Shown here: positions 23,418-31,810 of the stretch, in pieces
Numbering within the stretch: position 1 is the first letter of the stretch
Layout: every line of letters starts with the position of its first letter
NCBI GenBank assembly: GCA_964353465.1
Contig: CAYGWQ010000013.1
Span: 1-38,734 of the forward strand
From: JAFNAG01 sp964353465
Lineage (GTDB): Bacteria > Acidobacteriota > UBA6911
Length of the DNA stretch: 38,734 nt
Reading direction: 5' to 3'
Notes under the pieces: model-generated
Database searches by the model: none
What the model saw: the letters and a program-made list of their open reading frames with translations, nothing else
Told to the model about the DNA's origin: nothing
Translations under genes and position numbers: made by a program

Positions 23418-24317
23418 ATGGGAAAAATGGAACGCCGATATGCAGACGGAGGCGCATGGACGCGCCGAATGGTGATTAAGACGACCGGCCTCGCTGCGGC
23501 AGCCTGGGCTCTGCCCTTGAAATTGCGTGCGGCAGCGGCTGTTGCACGGATTCCCATTGCCGTGCAGCTCTATTCGGTGCGCGGCGATTGTGGCAAAGAC
23601 TTCGACGCCGCACTTGAACAGGTTGCCAAGATGGGCTTTTCGGGTGTGGAATTCGCCGGATACTACAACTATGAGGGCAAGGCAAGGGAGTTGCGGCAGC
23701 GGCTCGACGGCCTGAATCTGAAAGCTGCAGGGACCCATATCAATATGAACTTGATCCGCGACGAGTCGATCAAGAGCACGATCGAGTTCCATCAGACGAT
23801 TGGCTGCAAATTCCTTGTTGTGCCTAGCGAAGGCAGTTTCACCGATCCGGAAAAGAGCAAGCTGCTGGCGGAGGCATTCAACAAAGCCGCCGAGACTCTG
23901 AAGCCCCTGGGGATGGCTTGCGGCTATCACAACCATACAGGCGAGTTTAAAAAGGAAGGGGACAAAACCTATTGGGAGCTGTTTGCCGAACGCACCAGCA
24001 GGGACGTGATCCTGCAGCAGGATTGCGGCTGGTCAGCCACTGCCGGGGCAAATCCGGTCGAGCTGATCCAAAAGTACCCGGGGCGCACACGCACGGTTCA
24101 CTTCAAGCCTGCCGTTTTGGGCGGAGACAAGGAGAAGAAGGCCATTCTCGGCCAGGACTCGGTGGACTGGGGTTCTGTCTACAACGCCTGCAGGTCGGTC
24201 GGGGGGACGGAGTGGATCGTCATTGAGCAGGAGCTGTACCCGGATGGCAAATCCGCCATGGAATGCACAGGGCAATCCCTGGCCGGACTGAATCAGATTC
24301 TTGCCGGGCTGAAGTAA
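23418..24317 (+). CDS. Tat-exported sugar phosphate isomerase/epimerase-like protein
   Basis: The ATG at 23418 follows AAGGAG by seven bases and gives 299 residues. A twin-arginine signal is present (TRRMVIKTTGLAAAAWALPL). The mature part is an AP-endonuclease-2/xylose-isomerase-like TIM barrel: IPIAVQLYSVRGDCGKDFDA, GFSGVEFAGYYNYEGKA, ACGYHNHTGEFKK, ILQQDCGWSATAGANP and WIVIEQELYP. The His, Glu and Asp of the HNH, QQDCGW and EQE stretches would hold a metal. Such secreted isomerase-like proteins are common in Acidobacteriota and Planctomycetota beside Gfo/Idh oxidoreductases. The substrate is probably a sugar or inositol derivative, but it is not known. Confidence 0.88.
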   Translation: MGKMERRYADGGAWTRRMVIKTTGLAAAAWALPLKLRAAAAVARIPIAVQLYSVRGDCGKDFDAALEQVAKMGFSGVEFAGYYNYEGKARELRQRLDGLNLKAAGTHINMNLIRDESIKSTIEFHQTIGCKFLVVPSEGSFTDPEKSKLLAEAFNKAAETLKPLGMACGYHNHTGEFKKEGDKTYWELFAERTSRDVILQQDCGWSATAGANPVELIQKYPGRTRTVHFKPAVLGGDKEKKAILGQDSVDWGSVYNACRSVGGTEWIVIEQELYPDGKSAMECTGQSLAGLNQILAGLK

Positions 24318-24366
24318 CCGAAGAACGTATCCGCCGGATGGAGAACATTACCTTGTGCTTCTGCGA

Positions 24367-24639
24367 GCCCTGCAAGGGCGGCGCAGCAGAGCCCAGGGTG
24401 TAATCCTGGGATCAGGCGCGACTACAGGAGATTAGTCCTGAAAGGGCGGAGCAGAACGGTGTACCCTCTTTCTCCAGAGATGACATCGTCATAAGGTTTC
24501 TGATATTCGAGGAAGAAATCCAACCACACATGGGAATGAGGAGGTTTAAAAACCTGCTCCGCCCTTTCAGGGCTTGTCCAGGTTTCTGATCCATCATCCC
24601 AGGGTTTTTCACCCTGGGCTCTGCTGCCCTTTCAGAGCT
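24367..24639. repeat. 273-bp nested inverted-repeat element
   Basis: The outer arms AGCAGAGCCCAGGGTG (left, ending at 24400) and CACCCTGGGCTCTGCT (24610-24625) are inverted. The flanking GCCCTGCAAGGGCG and GCCCTTTCAGAGC continue the match. Inner arms are TCCTGAAAGGGCGGAGCAG at 24436 and CTGCTCCGCCCTTTCAGG at 24554, with about 20 of 21 pairing. There is no gene. It occupies most of the 448-bp gap after the isomerase-like gene and shares the GCCCTGAAAGGGCG theme with 9939-10104. Confidence 0.75.
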
Positions 24640-24765
24640 TCCCGATGCGCACATAACGCACCCAATGTAACCGCCTGGTTCGACGTCAGTGCCTTTCTCG
24701 ATGTGCGTTTGGTATCGAATGTCGATTTGTCTTCAGGACTGCGTCGGATTGGCATCCGCATTCCA

Positions 24766-26013
24766 TTACAGGAGCTGTTCCGCTCCACGGCCCTGCTGGA
24801 TGAGCGGCACATAGGTCTCCAGCTCTCGCATCACCACGGGATCCGTAAGTTCGATCACGCGTTTTCTCTCAGCCGAGAGATAGGCTGCCATGACCAACCG
24901 GGTGATTTCCATGCCGTAGCGCCAGGACAGCATCGCGTCGCGGCCTGCCGTGAATGCATGGAGGGCATCCGCATTCTCATCCGTATAGCCATAAAGATCC
25001 GCTTCATTATGCTGAACTGAAAGCAGGCCGCGTGAGGCAGTGGACTTTTCCAGGGCCGATTCGGCATCCTTTATCGCCTCGGCCGCTACATCGCCGATAA
25101 AAATGCTGAGCGGCGATATCAGCGTATTGATCTCGAAAGCATATCCTGGTCCCATGCCATCCATGAACAGGCGGAGCCCCTGCTTCTCAAACATCCACGA
25201 GTTGGAAAATTGGGACTTCACCTTCTGCCCGGTCTCCGGGTTCTTGTAGGTGACCATGCCCGTGGCGAAGTCTTCGGCAGGTGTCTTGCTGTAATCCACA
25301 CCTCGTTCCCTGAGCAATTTCTCGCGCCAATGAGGCTGTCCCCATTTGAGGAGAGCAATTTCAGCATTGACGCTCTGCGGTTGCAGGAAGGTGATCTCCT
25401 TTCCGATCGGTATCAATGTGTACCAGCCCACGGCGATGCTGTGGCATCCCATGTCGCACAGCACACCGCCGCCCTGGCGGGTTGGGTCCCAGAACCAGCC
25501 TTCGTGGGGCCCGCCATGTTCTTCTGCGGACCGGGTGAGAGACAATGGCCCCATCCGCTTCTGGACCGGCTCCAGTTGAGCCATCTGCATCCGGATCGGT
25601 TTCATGAAAATCTGGTTCTCAAAATATGCGGTGCGGAGGTTGACGGATTGGGCCAGCGCGACGAGACGCCGCGCTTCGGCAACCGTCCGGCCGAGGGGCT
25701 TTTCACAGATCACACCCTTTAGTTCGGCGCCGGCTTTTACGGCGGCGACAATCTCTTCCATGATGGGAATGCGCGCGAAGTTAGGCGCATAGATGGCAAT
25801 GCAATCGACATGTTTTGCCATCTCCGAGATGCTCTCATAAACGACAGTGTCCCCGACGCCGAGGCGCCTCGCCAGCGCTGCCAGTTCGGGCGCCCCCTGC
25901 AGGGCCGCGACACCGGCCAGATTCATGCCACGGACTTGCTGCATCGCGATCACCTGAAAGCGGGCGACAAAGCCGGCCCCGACCGAACCAACCCTCAAGG
26001 CGTGTGAGTGCAT
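24766..26013 (-). CDS. Gfo/Idh/MocA family oxidoreductase
   Basis: The start at 26013 follows GGAGGGCTC and gives 415 residues. The N-terminal Rossmann fold shows LRVGSVGAGFVARFQVIAMQ, and the conserved lysine lies in ICEKPLGRTVAEARRLVAL. The second half has QGGGVLCDMGCHSIAVGWYT, typical of the C-terminal substrate-binding domain of this family. Unlike the neighbour at 26126 it has no signal peptide, so it is cytoplasmic. The enzyme oxidises or reduces a sugar or cyclitol with NAD(P). It is separated from the next Gfo/Idh gene by an inverted-repeat element. Confidence 0.92.
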   Translation of the reverse strand: MHSHALRVGSVGAGFVARFQVIAMQQVRGMNLAGVAALQGAPELAALARRLGVGDTVVYESISEMAKHVDCIAIYAPNFARIPIMEEIVAAVKAGAELKGVICEKPLGRTVAEARRLVALAQSVNLRTAYFENQIFMKPIRMQMAQLEPVQKRMGPLSLTRSAEEHGGPHEGWFWDPTRQGGGVLCDMGCHSIAVGWYTLIPIGKEITFLQPQSVNAEIALLKWGQPHWREKLLRERGVDYSKTPAEDFATGMVTYKNPETGQKVKSQFSNSWMFEKQGLRLFMDGMGPGYAFEINTLISPLSIFIGDVAAEAIKDAESALEKSTASRGLLSVQHNEADLYGYTDENADALHAFTAGRDAMLSWRYGMEITRLVMAAYLSAERKRVIELTDPVVMRELETYVPLIQQGRGAEQLL

Positions 26014-26039
26014 GAGCCCTCCGATTTTGCAGAAATTCA

Positions 26040-26094
26040 AAACCACAAAAAACACGAAGATTCACTTTCGTGTTTTTCGTGTATTTCGTGGTTT
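26040..26094. repeat. Inverted repeat with the TTCGTGTATTTCGTGGTTT 19-mer
   Basis: The left arm AAACCACAAAAAACACGAA (26040-26058) and right arm TTCGTGTATTTCGTGGTTT (26076-26094) are inverted with two mismatches. The right arm is identical to 33174-33192. Confidence 0.75.
26051..26074 (-). terminator. Terminator-like hairpin after the Tat Gfo/Idh gene
   Basis: An eight-base stem (AACACGAA with TTCGTGTT) has an eight-base loop and runs of T on both strands (TTTTTT on the minus strand). It lies about 50 bases after the stop of the gene ending at 26126. It is part of the inverted repeat above. Confidence 0.45.
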
Positions 26095-26125
26095 AGGCAT
26101 TTGGTTGCAGCTTTCTGGATCTGGA

Positions 26126-27535
26126 TTACAGAGACCAACCTTCGCGATACACGGGCTTGACCAGTGCGTTCGCTTTTTCGAAGTTGGTCACGCGCATGTT
26201 GGGGCCATCCCACATCAGCTTTTGGCCGGCAAACCAGATAGCCAGATTTCCCAGCAGAACGGTCTCTGTGAAGGGGCCGGCATAATCGAAATTGGATACG
26301 GCTTTGGTCTTGCCCTTGCAGGCGTCGATCCAGTTCTGCTCGTGGTTTTCCTCTGGAACTCGGGGAATGGTTTTCTTGCGCTTTTTGCGGTTGAAGGCAA
26401 TCATCCGTGTTTGCGGGATCAGACGAGGGTTTTCGGAGTAGGTTTCACACATGAGTTTGCCTTTGTCACCGACAAAAATCGTGCCGCTTTCCGGCAGGTT
26501 GCGCTCGGGTTCGAGTTCTTCCGGCCGTTCTGGCAAAATACCTCCGTCGTACCAGTGGTACTTGAGCGCAGGGTATCTGTCACTCCGGGCCGGGAACGTA
26601 TAGTGCACGGTGCTGGCCATCGGGAAACTGTCGTGGTACTGCAACCGTCGGCCGTACCCTCCCTCTCCCGGCTTCGGCGGCACAAACTGGTAGGCGATGG
26701 TGGCCTGCACGCTGGTCGGGTAGCCGAGTTTGAGTGCCGTGTAGGTGGCATCCATAACGTGGCATGCCATATCGCCGAGCGCCCCGGCGCCAAAATCCCA
26801 CCAGGACCGCCAGCTGAACGGATGGTAAGCCGGGTCGTATGGCCGCATGGGGGATGGACCTATCCATAGATCCCAATCCAACGTGGGAGGCACATTGGGC
26901 GTTTCCTCGGGGCGGGGCATACCTTGCGGCCAGATGGGGCGGTTGGTCCAGGAATGGACTTCACGCACCTTGCCGATAGCTCCAGCGGCGATCCACTCCT
27001 CGATCAGGCGCACACCTTCTCCGGAATGCCCTTGGTTGCCCATCTGAGTAACGACCTTGTACTTCCGCGCCGCCTCGGTCAGCATGCGCGCCTCCCATAT
27101 GCAGCGTGTCAGAGGCTTTTGAACATAGACGTGCTTTCCCAGCTGCATGCTCGCCATCGCGACGACCGCGTGATTGTGGTCCGGCGTGGCCACGATGACC
27201 GCATCGATGTCCTTCTGCTTCTCGAGCATCACACGGAAATCCCGGTAGGTCTTGGCACTGGGGTAGGTCTGGTAGATCTTGGCGCTCCTCTCGTCATCCA
27301 CATCACACAATGCGACGATGTTCTCATGAGCGCATCGGCCCGTGTTGCTGGATCCCATTCCGGAAACCCCCACGGTCGCGATATTGAGTTTGTCGCTGGG
27401 GGCCTGGTAACCGGGACCGCCCAGCACGTGCCGGGGAACAATCATGATGCCGGCCGCGGCGGCCACGCCGCCTACAAAAGTCCGCCGCGAGATGCCTTTT
27501 TCCGCTACGGTGTTTTCTTTCTTCTCAGCTTCCAT
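26126..27535 (-). CDS. Tat-exported Gfo/Idh/MocA oxidoreductase
   Basis: The product has 469 residues. A twin-arginine signal (ISRRTFVGGVAAAAGIMIVP) precedes the Rossmann domain, LNIATVGVSGMGSSN. The acidic NAD-binding stretch is IVALCDVDDER, and the conserved Lys-Pro is in VQKPLTRCIWEARML. The C-terminal domain includes WDFGAGALGDMACHVMDATY. Such exported forms fold with bound cofactor before export. Together with the isomerase-like and cytoplasmic Gfo/Idh genes it suggests conversion of an unusual sugar, partly outside the membrane. The ATG at 27535 is the only start that keeps the signal. Confidence 0.93.
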   Translation of the reverse strand: MEAEKKENTVAEKGISRRTFVGGVAAAAGIMIVPRHVLGGPGYQAPSDKLNIATVGVSGMGSSNTGRCAHENIVALCDVDDERSAKIYQTYPSAKTYRDFRVMLEKQKDIDAVIVATPDHNHAVVAMASMQLGKHVYVQKPLTRCIWEARMLTEAARKYKVVTQMGNQGHSGEGVRLIEEWIAAGAIGKVREVHSWTNRPIWPQGMPRPEETPNVPPTLDWDLWIGPSPMRPYDPAYHPFSWRSWWDFGAGALGDMACHVMDATYTALKLGYPTSVQATIAYQFVPPKPGEGGYGRRLQYHDSFPMASTVHYTFPARSDRYPALKYHWYDGGILPERPEELEPERNLPESGTIFVGDKGKLMCETYSENPRLIPQTRMIAFNRKKRKKTIPRVPEENHEQNWIDACKGKTKAVSNFDYAGPFTETVLLGNLAIWFAGQKLMWDGPNMRVTNFEKANALVKPVYREGWSL

Positions 27536-27630
27536 GTTGGTGCCTCTCAGGATGAATAATTACCGCCGCTATTATCCTCGATTTCTCAGGACGATAAACA
27601 CAAAAAACCGCCGGCAGTACACAGAGCCGG

Positions 27631-27660
27631 TCCGTGTTCGTCCGCGTTCTTCCGTGTCCC
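27631..27660. repeat. Periodic GAACACGGA-type repeat
   Basis: On the minus strand this reads GGGACACGGAAGAACGCGGA, then CGAACACGGA. It is a short periodic repeat of the ACACGGA kind, preceded by a similar AAACACAAAAAACC stretch at 27596. It lies between the Gfo/Idh gene and the DUF362 remnant. Confidence 0.4.
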
Positions 27661-27815
27661 GAGATGTTTTGCGCTCCTTTGCCGGGAAAGGAATTTTTCG
27701 GAGCTCCCGCAGCTATGCAGCAAACGAGGACCAGGCGCAGTGGAAGACCGAGCCAGCGCATCATTATCCCTCCAGACTGGGAGCAAGAACTCCTGCAGTA
27801 AAGCACAGGAAGAGG

Positions 27816-28037
27816 TTAAACGGTTTCGAGTGTAATTTTCTCCAGGTCAGCGATACCGAATCCTTTCTCCGCCGCCATGGTCATAAAGGAAGCGAATTCC
27901 AGATTTTGGCCCTGCTCACGGACGATCTTAACTCCCACGGCGTCGGAGGCGACGAAGTCCGTGCTGAAGAGGATACCCCGCGTTGCAGATGCTGCCTCGG
28001 GGGCCGCTACTCTGCAGAACATCCGGAGCCTTGGCAA
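27816..28037 (-). pseudogene. DUF362-like protein, C-terminal remnant
   Basis: The frame reads ILFSTDFVASDAVGVKIVRE, then EFASFMTMAAEKGFGIADLE and KITLETV. This matches the end of DUF362 domain proteins, with the usual S-T/N-D-x-VA-x-DAVG motif and the closing GxGxxDL. The rest of a DUF362 protein (a few hundred residues with ferredoxin-like parts) is absent. The sequence just upstream (28040-28085) seems to continue in another frame, so the gene is both truncated and shifted. It was probably the last gene of the hydantoinase operon. Confidence 0.55.
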
Positions 28038-28090
28038 TCAAATCCCTGATACAGGGAATCCGCGCCGCCGTTACGAATGCCCTTGCAGGC

Positions 28091-28798
28091 TCACTCGATC
28101 GGCCTGGGGGCCGGCGCGGCGAATCGCCGGACCTTGCTCTGGCGCAATCCCAGATCCACGAATGCCTCAGCCAACTTGAAGGCAACTGCGGTGGGATCGA
28201 GCACCACGGCACCCAGTTCCCGCTCGATATCCCGAGCGTAGCCGGCCAGCCCGGCGCAGCCCAGGATGATAACCTCAGCCCCATCCTCCGCAATCGCTTT
28301 CCTGGCCAATGCCAGCGCGCGCGCCCTGGCAATTTCCGGGTGCGCATCCATATCCAGCACGGGCATGTCGAGAACGGGCGCAGATGCAAAAGCTGTTTCG
28401 ACGCCCCGCAAGCGCGCATGGAGTTCGCGGGTCGGTATGCGGCGGGGCAGGGACGTGAGGACGGAAAACTTGTGGCCGAGCATGCAGGCGACATGAAGAG
28501 TTGCCTCTTCGATCCCGATTACAGGGATATCGGATATTTCCCTGGCGGCATCGAGGGCGGGGTCTGAAAAGCACGCCAACACAATGCCGTCGTAGCCTTC
28601 CACATTGGCCTTGGCCACGAGTTTCAGAATGGCTGGACCTGCCATGACTTCATCGCGGGCGCACTCGATGGCCGCCGGGCCGTGCTCGGGATTCATGACG
28701 GTCAGTTCGGTGTCGGGGCGTTTGATCTTTTCCAGCTCGCGGCGAATGTGCTGCGTCATGCTTGCCGAGGTGTTCGGATTAATAACGCATATCTTCAT
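28091..28798 (-). CDS. hyuE: Hydantoin/aspartate-glutamate racemase family protein
   Basis: The product has 235 residues and starts MKICVINPNTSASMTQHI, as in hydantoin racemases. The two catalytic cysteines are C76 in GIVLACFSDPAL and C181 in IILGCAGLAG, at the positions known for hydantoin racemases. The enzyme would interconvert D- and L-5-substituted hydantoins by proton abstraction. The gene lies 46 bases after the hydantoinase gene on the same strand, which supports the role. Allantoin racemase is an alternative within the same family. Confidence 0.88.
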   Translation of the reverse strand: MKICVINPNTSASMTQHIRRELEKIKRPDTELTVMNPEHGPAAIECARDEVMAGPAILKLVAKANVEGYDGIVLACFSDPALDAAREISDIPVIGIEEATLHVACMLGHKFSVLTSLPRRIPTRELHARLRGVETAFASAPVLDMPVLDMDAHPEIARARALALARKAIAEDGAEVIILGCAGLAGYARDIERELGAVVLDPTAVAFKLAEAFVDLGLRQSKVRRFAAPAPRPIE

Positions 28799-28844
28799 AG
28801 GGACCTTCTTTCGATCTCGGCCGCCGCCGGATCAGCCAGGGTGC

Positions 28845-30269
28845 CTAGCCGCAGGTATCAGATTTTTTGGCCAGCGGCCTGTCCCGTTTAAGGAAGATAC
28901 CGCGCCCGGCGCAGCCGTGGACTTTGCCCTGTGCCCAGATGATCTCGCCCCGCGATAACGTAATGACCGGCCAGCCCTTCACTTTCATCCCCTCATAGGG
29001 CGTGTAATCCATGGTGTCGTGCAAGGCTTCCTTGGTGATGGTGACCTCGAGCTCAGGGTCCCAGATTGCCAGGTCGGCATCGCTGCCTACCGAAATAGTT
29101 CCCTTCTTCGGGTAAAGGCCGTAGATCCTGGCGGCATTCGTAGCGCTCAGGGCAGCGAAGGTATGGACATCGATGCGGCCCTTGCCGACACCCTCAGAAA
29201 ACAGAAGCGGCAGGCGGGTTTCCAGCCCGGGCACTCCATTGGGAATCTTGTTGAATGGGGCATCAATGCCGTGCGCCTGTTTCCCCATGGGGTCATTGAA
29301 TCGATAGGGCGCATGATCCGACGAGAAGACCTGTATGAGGCCGCTCGCGAGGCCTTGCCAAACCGCCCCATGATCCGATGTACTGCGCGGCGGAGGACTG
29401 CACATGTATTTGGCCCCCTCAAAGCCGGGCCTATCCATGTCCTCTGCGGTAAGCAGGAAGTATTGGGGGCAGGTTTCAGCATAGATTTTCAGCCCGCGGC
29501 TGCAAGCCCAGCGGATTTGTTCCAGCGCTTCCATCCCGGAAACATGCACAATCAGGATAGGGACATCGACCAGTTCCGCCATGGCAATGACCCGGTGAGT
29601 GGCCTCGCGCTCGACCAATTGCGGTCTCGATGCGGCATGGAAACGGGGAGACGTTTTGCCGTCGGCGACCAGCCGCCCGGTGAGCCAGGCGATTGCGTCG
29701 CAGTTTTCGGCATGCACCATCACCATGGCGCCTTCGCGCCGCGCCAGCGCCAGGACATCCAGGATCTGACGATCCGTAAGCTTCAGGGCATCATATGTGG
29801 TGTAGACCTTGAATGAGGTACAGCCCTGATCAATAAGTTCCGGCAGTTCCTGGGCGAGCACCTGTTCTGTGGGATCCGACACGATCAGGTGGAAGGCATA
29901 GTCGACGAAAGCCTTGCCCTCGGCGCGCCGGTGGTAATCCCGGACCACGTCGCACAAAGATTGGCCCCGGTGTTGCGCTGCAAATGGGATGATGGTCGTG
30001 GTTCCTCCGCAGGCGGCTGAGATCCCGCCTGTGAAGAAATCATCAGCCGTGGTCAGTCCTGTGGAAGACTTCTGGTCGATATGGCAGTGACTGTCGATGC
30101 CGCCAGGCAGCACAAGTCGTCGCCGCGCGTCAATCTCCTGCGCGGCGCCCTCAAGCCTGTCGGCCAAAGCGGCGATCTTACCATTTCGAATGCCAACGTC
30201 GCAGAGGACACAATCCGCTGCTGTAACGACAGTTCCATTCCGAATGATCGTGTCGAATGTCACACTCAT
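28845..30269 (-). CDS. hydA: Dihydropyrimidinase / D-hydantoinase
   Basis: This zinc amidohydrolase opens dihydropyrimidine or hydantoin rings to N-carbamoyl amino acids. The 474-residue protein shows the metal ligands in order: H61 and H63 (GGIDSHCHID), carbamylated K154 (TSFKVYTTYD), H186 (MVMVHAENCD), H242 (ILIVHVSGME) and D318 (VFSSDHAPY). These are the full set for the binuclear centre. The first motif reads HCH, a permitted variation of HxH. The C-terminal GSDADLAIWDP closes the composite beta-sandwich. It follows the dapA-like gene by 18 bases and precedes the racemase. A phenylhydantoinase or dihydropyrimidinase role are both possible. Confidence 0.93.
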   Translation of the reverse strand: MSVTFDTIIRNGTVVTAADCVLCDVGIRNGKIAALADRLEGAAQEIDARRRLVLPGGIDSHCHIDQKSSTGLTTADDFFTGGISAACGGTTTIIPFAAQHRGQSLCDVVRDYHRRAEGKAFVDYAFHLIVSDPTEQVLAQELPELIDQGCTSFKVYTTYDALKLTDRQILDVLALARREGAMVMVHAENCDAIAWLTGRLVADGKTSPRFHAASRPQLVEREATHRVIAMAELVDVPILIVHVSGMEALEQIRWACSRGLKIYAETCPQYFLLTAEDMDRPGFEGAKYMCSPPPRSTSDHGAVWQGLASGLIQVFSSDHAPYRFNDPMGKQAHGIDAPFNKIPNGVPGLETRLPLLFSEGVGKGRIDVHTFAALSATNAARIYGLYPKKGTISVGSDADLAIWDPELEVTITKEALHDTMDYTPYEGMKVKGWPVITLSRGEIIWAQGKVHGCAGRGIFLKRDRPLAKKSDTCG

Positions 30270-30287
30270 AGTACGTACCCGCGGTCT

Positions 30288-31220
30288 TCAACGCTGCGAA
30301 TACTGCTGCAGCGCACGTGCCAGGCGCAGTTGGAGGTTGTCGAGCTCCACGAGATCCGTCCTGGTCAGGTTCGGCCCGGGAGCCCGCACCTTTGCCGAAC
30401 GAATGGCCCCGTGCCGGCGCAACAATTCCTTGCGGACGGCGAGGCCGAAGCCTGGTTGCTGCTCGTGACGGATCAACGGCAGATAGAGATCGAAGATATC
30501 TTCAGCCACTTCGATGTCGCCGGCTTTGAAGCGCCCATAGACGGCCACCAGCATTTCCGGGAAAGCGAAGCCGGTCATGGCGCCATCGGCACCGCGGCGC
30601 AATTCCTGCGGGAAGTACAGGCCCCCGTTGCCGACAAGAATGCTAACCCGGCGGAGGCCCTCACGCTCGGCATCGGCTCGAATCTGCGAGAGTTTTCCCA
30701 GGCCCGGACAATCCTCGTGCTTGAGCATGACCAACTGCGGATAGGATCGCACCATCCGCAGGAAAAGCGCTGCCGAGAGATAGACGCCCGTGGAGTATGG
30801 GCAATCCTGGTAAGCGAGAGGGATGGCCGGGCCCAGGGCCCGGCAGACCATGCCGAAATAGTCAAATATCTGTTCGTCGGTCCGCAAGCCAGTCGCGGGA
30901 GCCAGCAAAACTCCGGCTGCGCCCGCATCCATGGCGATGCCGGCGAGCGCCTGGATATTGGCTAAAGCCGGATTGCTGATTCCTACCATCACCGGAATCC
31001 GGCCTGCCACTGCCCGGATAACTTGGCGGGTGAATGCCTCGGTTTCCTCAAAAGTCAGCTTGTGTGCCTCTCCCATCATGCCGAGGATGGTGATCCCGTG
31101 GACCCCCTTGGCAATGTAGAACTCCGTCAGGGAATCGATACTGCGCCAATCAATCTCTTCCGTGTCCAGGAAAGGAGTTACCGAAATAATGAATACGCCT
31201 TTGGCATTTTCGCTCAGCAT
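30288..31220 (-). CDS. DapA-family aldolase/lyase (dihydrodipicolinate synthase-like)
   Basis: From the ATG at 31220 the product has 310 residues. It is a class I aldolase barrel: VFIISVTPF, the GMMGE pyruvate-binding motif (47-51, in place of GTTGE), Y137 in YQDCPYSTG, and Schiff-base K167 in VMLKHEDCP. Family members condense or cleave pyruvate with aldehydes, keto acids or amino acids. The changed GMMGE motif and the setting next to hydantoinase genes argue for a catabolic lyase rather than lysine synthesis. The substrate is unknown. A longer in-frame start (31283) lacks family sequence. Confidence 0.88.
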   Translation of the reverse strand: MLSENAKGVFIISVTPFLDTEEIDWRSIDSLTEFYIAKGVHGITILGMMGEAHKLTFEETEAFTRQVIRAVAGRIPVMVGISNPALANIQALAGIAMDAGAAGVLLAPATGLRTDEQIFDYFGMVCRALGPAIPLAYQDCPYSTGVYLSAALFLRMVRSYPQLVMLKHEDCPGLGKLSQIRADAEREGLRRVSILVGNGGLYFPQELRRGADGAMTGFAFPEMLVAVYGRFKAGDIEVAEDIFDLYLPLIRHEQQPGFGLAVRKELLRRHGAIRSAKVRAPGPNLTRTDLVELDNLQLRLARALQQYSQR

Positions 31221-31357
31221 AGCGGGTAGAGTATAAAGCAATATGCGAGGCGCATTACAAGGACAATCCGGACGAAATGCCATGCAGGAACAACTCCCAG
31301 GACATTTGCTCTCGCGGACGGCCGCACAGTGGTATTCTTACTGTGGGAGTGATTCAC

Positions 31358-31789
31358 ATGTCTGAGAGATTATCGAATCGAGCCGCACTGTATCTTTCGC
31401 GACGGTCTTTATCCCTGGCTGCCGCAGTTTTGTTCCTGTTGATCCTGATTGCCCCTGCCTGGCCGGCGAAACCAGCGGCCACGGACGTGACGGGCGCCTG
31501 GCTGATGACTGTGGAGGCGCCGGAGGGAACCGCACACCCCACGATTCTGCTGAAACAGGAAGGCGAAAAGATCACGGGAACCTATCGGGGACGGATGGGG
31601 GAGAGTGAATTGTCGGGCACCATCAAGGGTAGCGAGATACGCTTCAGCGTGACGCTGAAATTCCAGGACGTATCGTACGTGGTTGTTTATTCGGGCTCGG
31701 TCAGCGACGACAGTATGAAGGGGACTGCGCGCTTCGGAGATACCGGCACCGGCGACTGGTCCGCGAAACGAAGGAAGCAACCGGCCTGA
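31358..31789 (+). CDS. Small secreted protein
   Basis: The ATG at 31358 follows GGGAG by eight bases and gives 143 residues. A basic N-terminus and a hydrophobic core (LSLAAAVLFLLILIAPAWPA) form a signal peptide. The mature part of about 105 residues is beta-rich: VTGAWLMTVEAPEGTAHPTI, EGEKITGTYRGRMGESELSG, RFSVTLKFQ. This alternating TGxY pattern is common in small exported beta-barrel-like proteins of Acidobacteriota. No function is known. It is followed after 21 bases by a larger exported gene on the same strand, so they may be co-transcribed. Confidence 0.8.
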   Translation: MSERLSNRAALYLSRRSLSLAAAVLFLLILIAPAWPAKPAATDVTGAWLMTVEAPEGTAHPTILLKQEGEKITGTYRGRMGESELSGTIKGSEIRFSVTLKFQDVSYVVVYSGSVSDDSMKGTARFGDTGTGDWSAKRRKQPA

Positions 31790-31810
31790 GCGATGGGATA
31801 GTAGTCCGAG

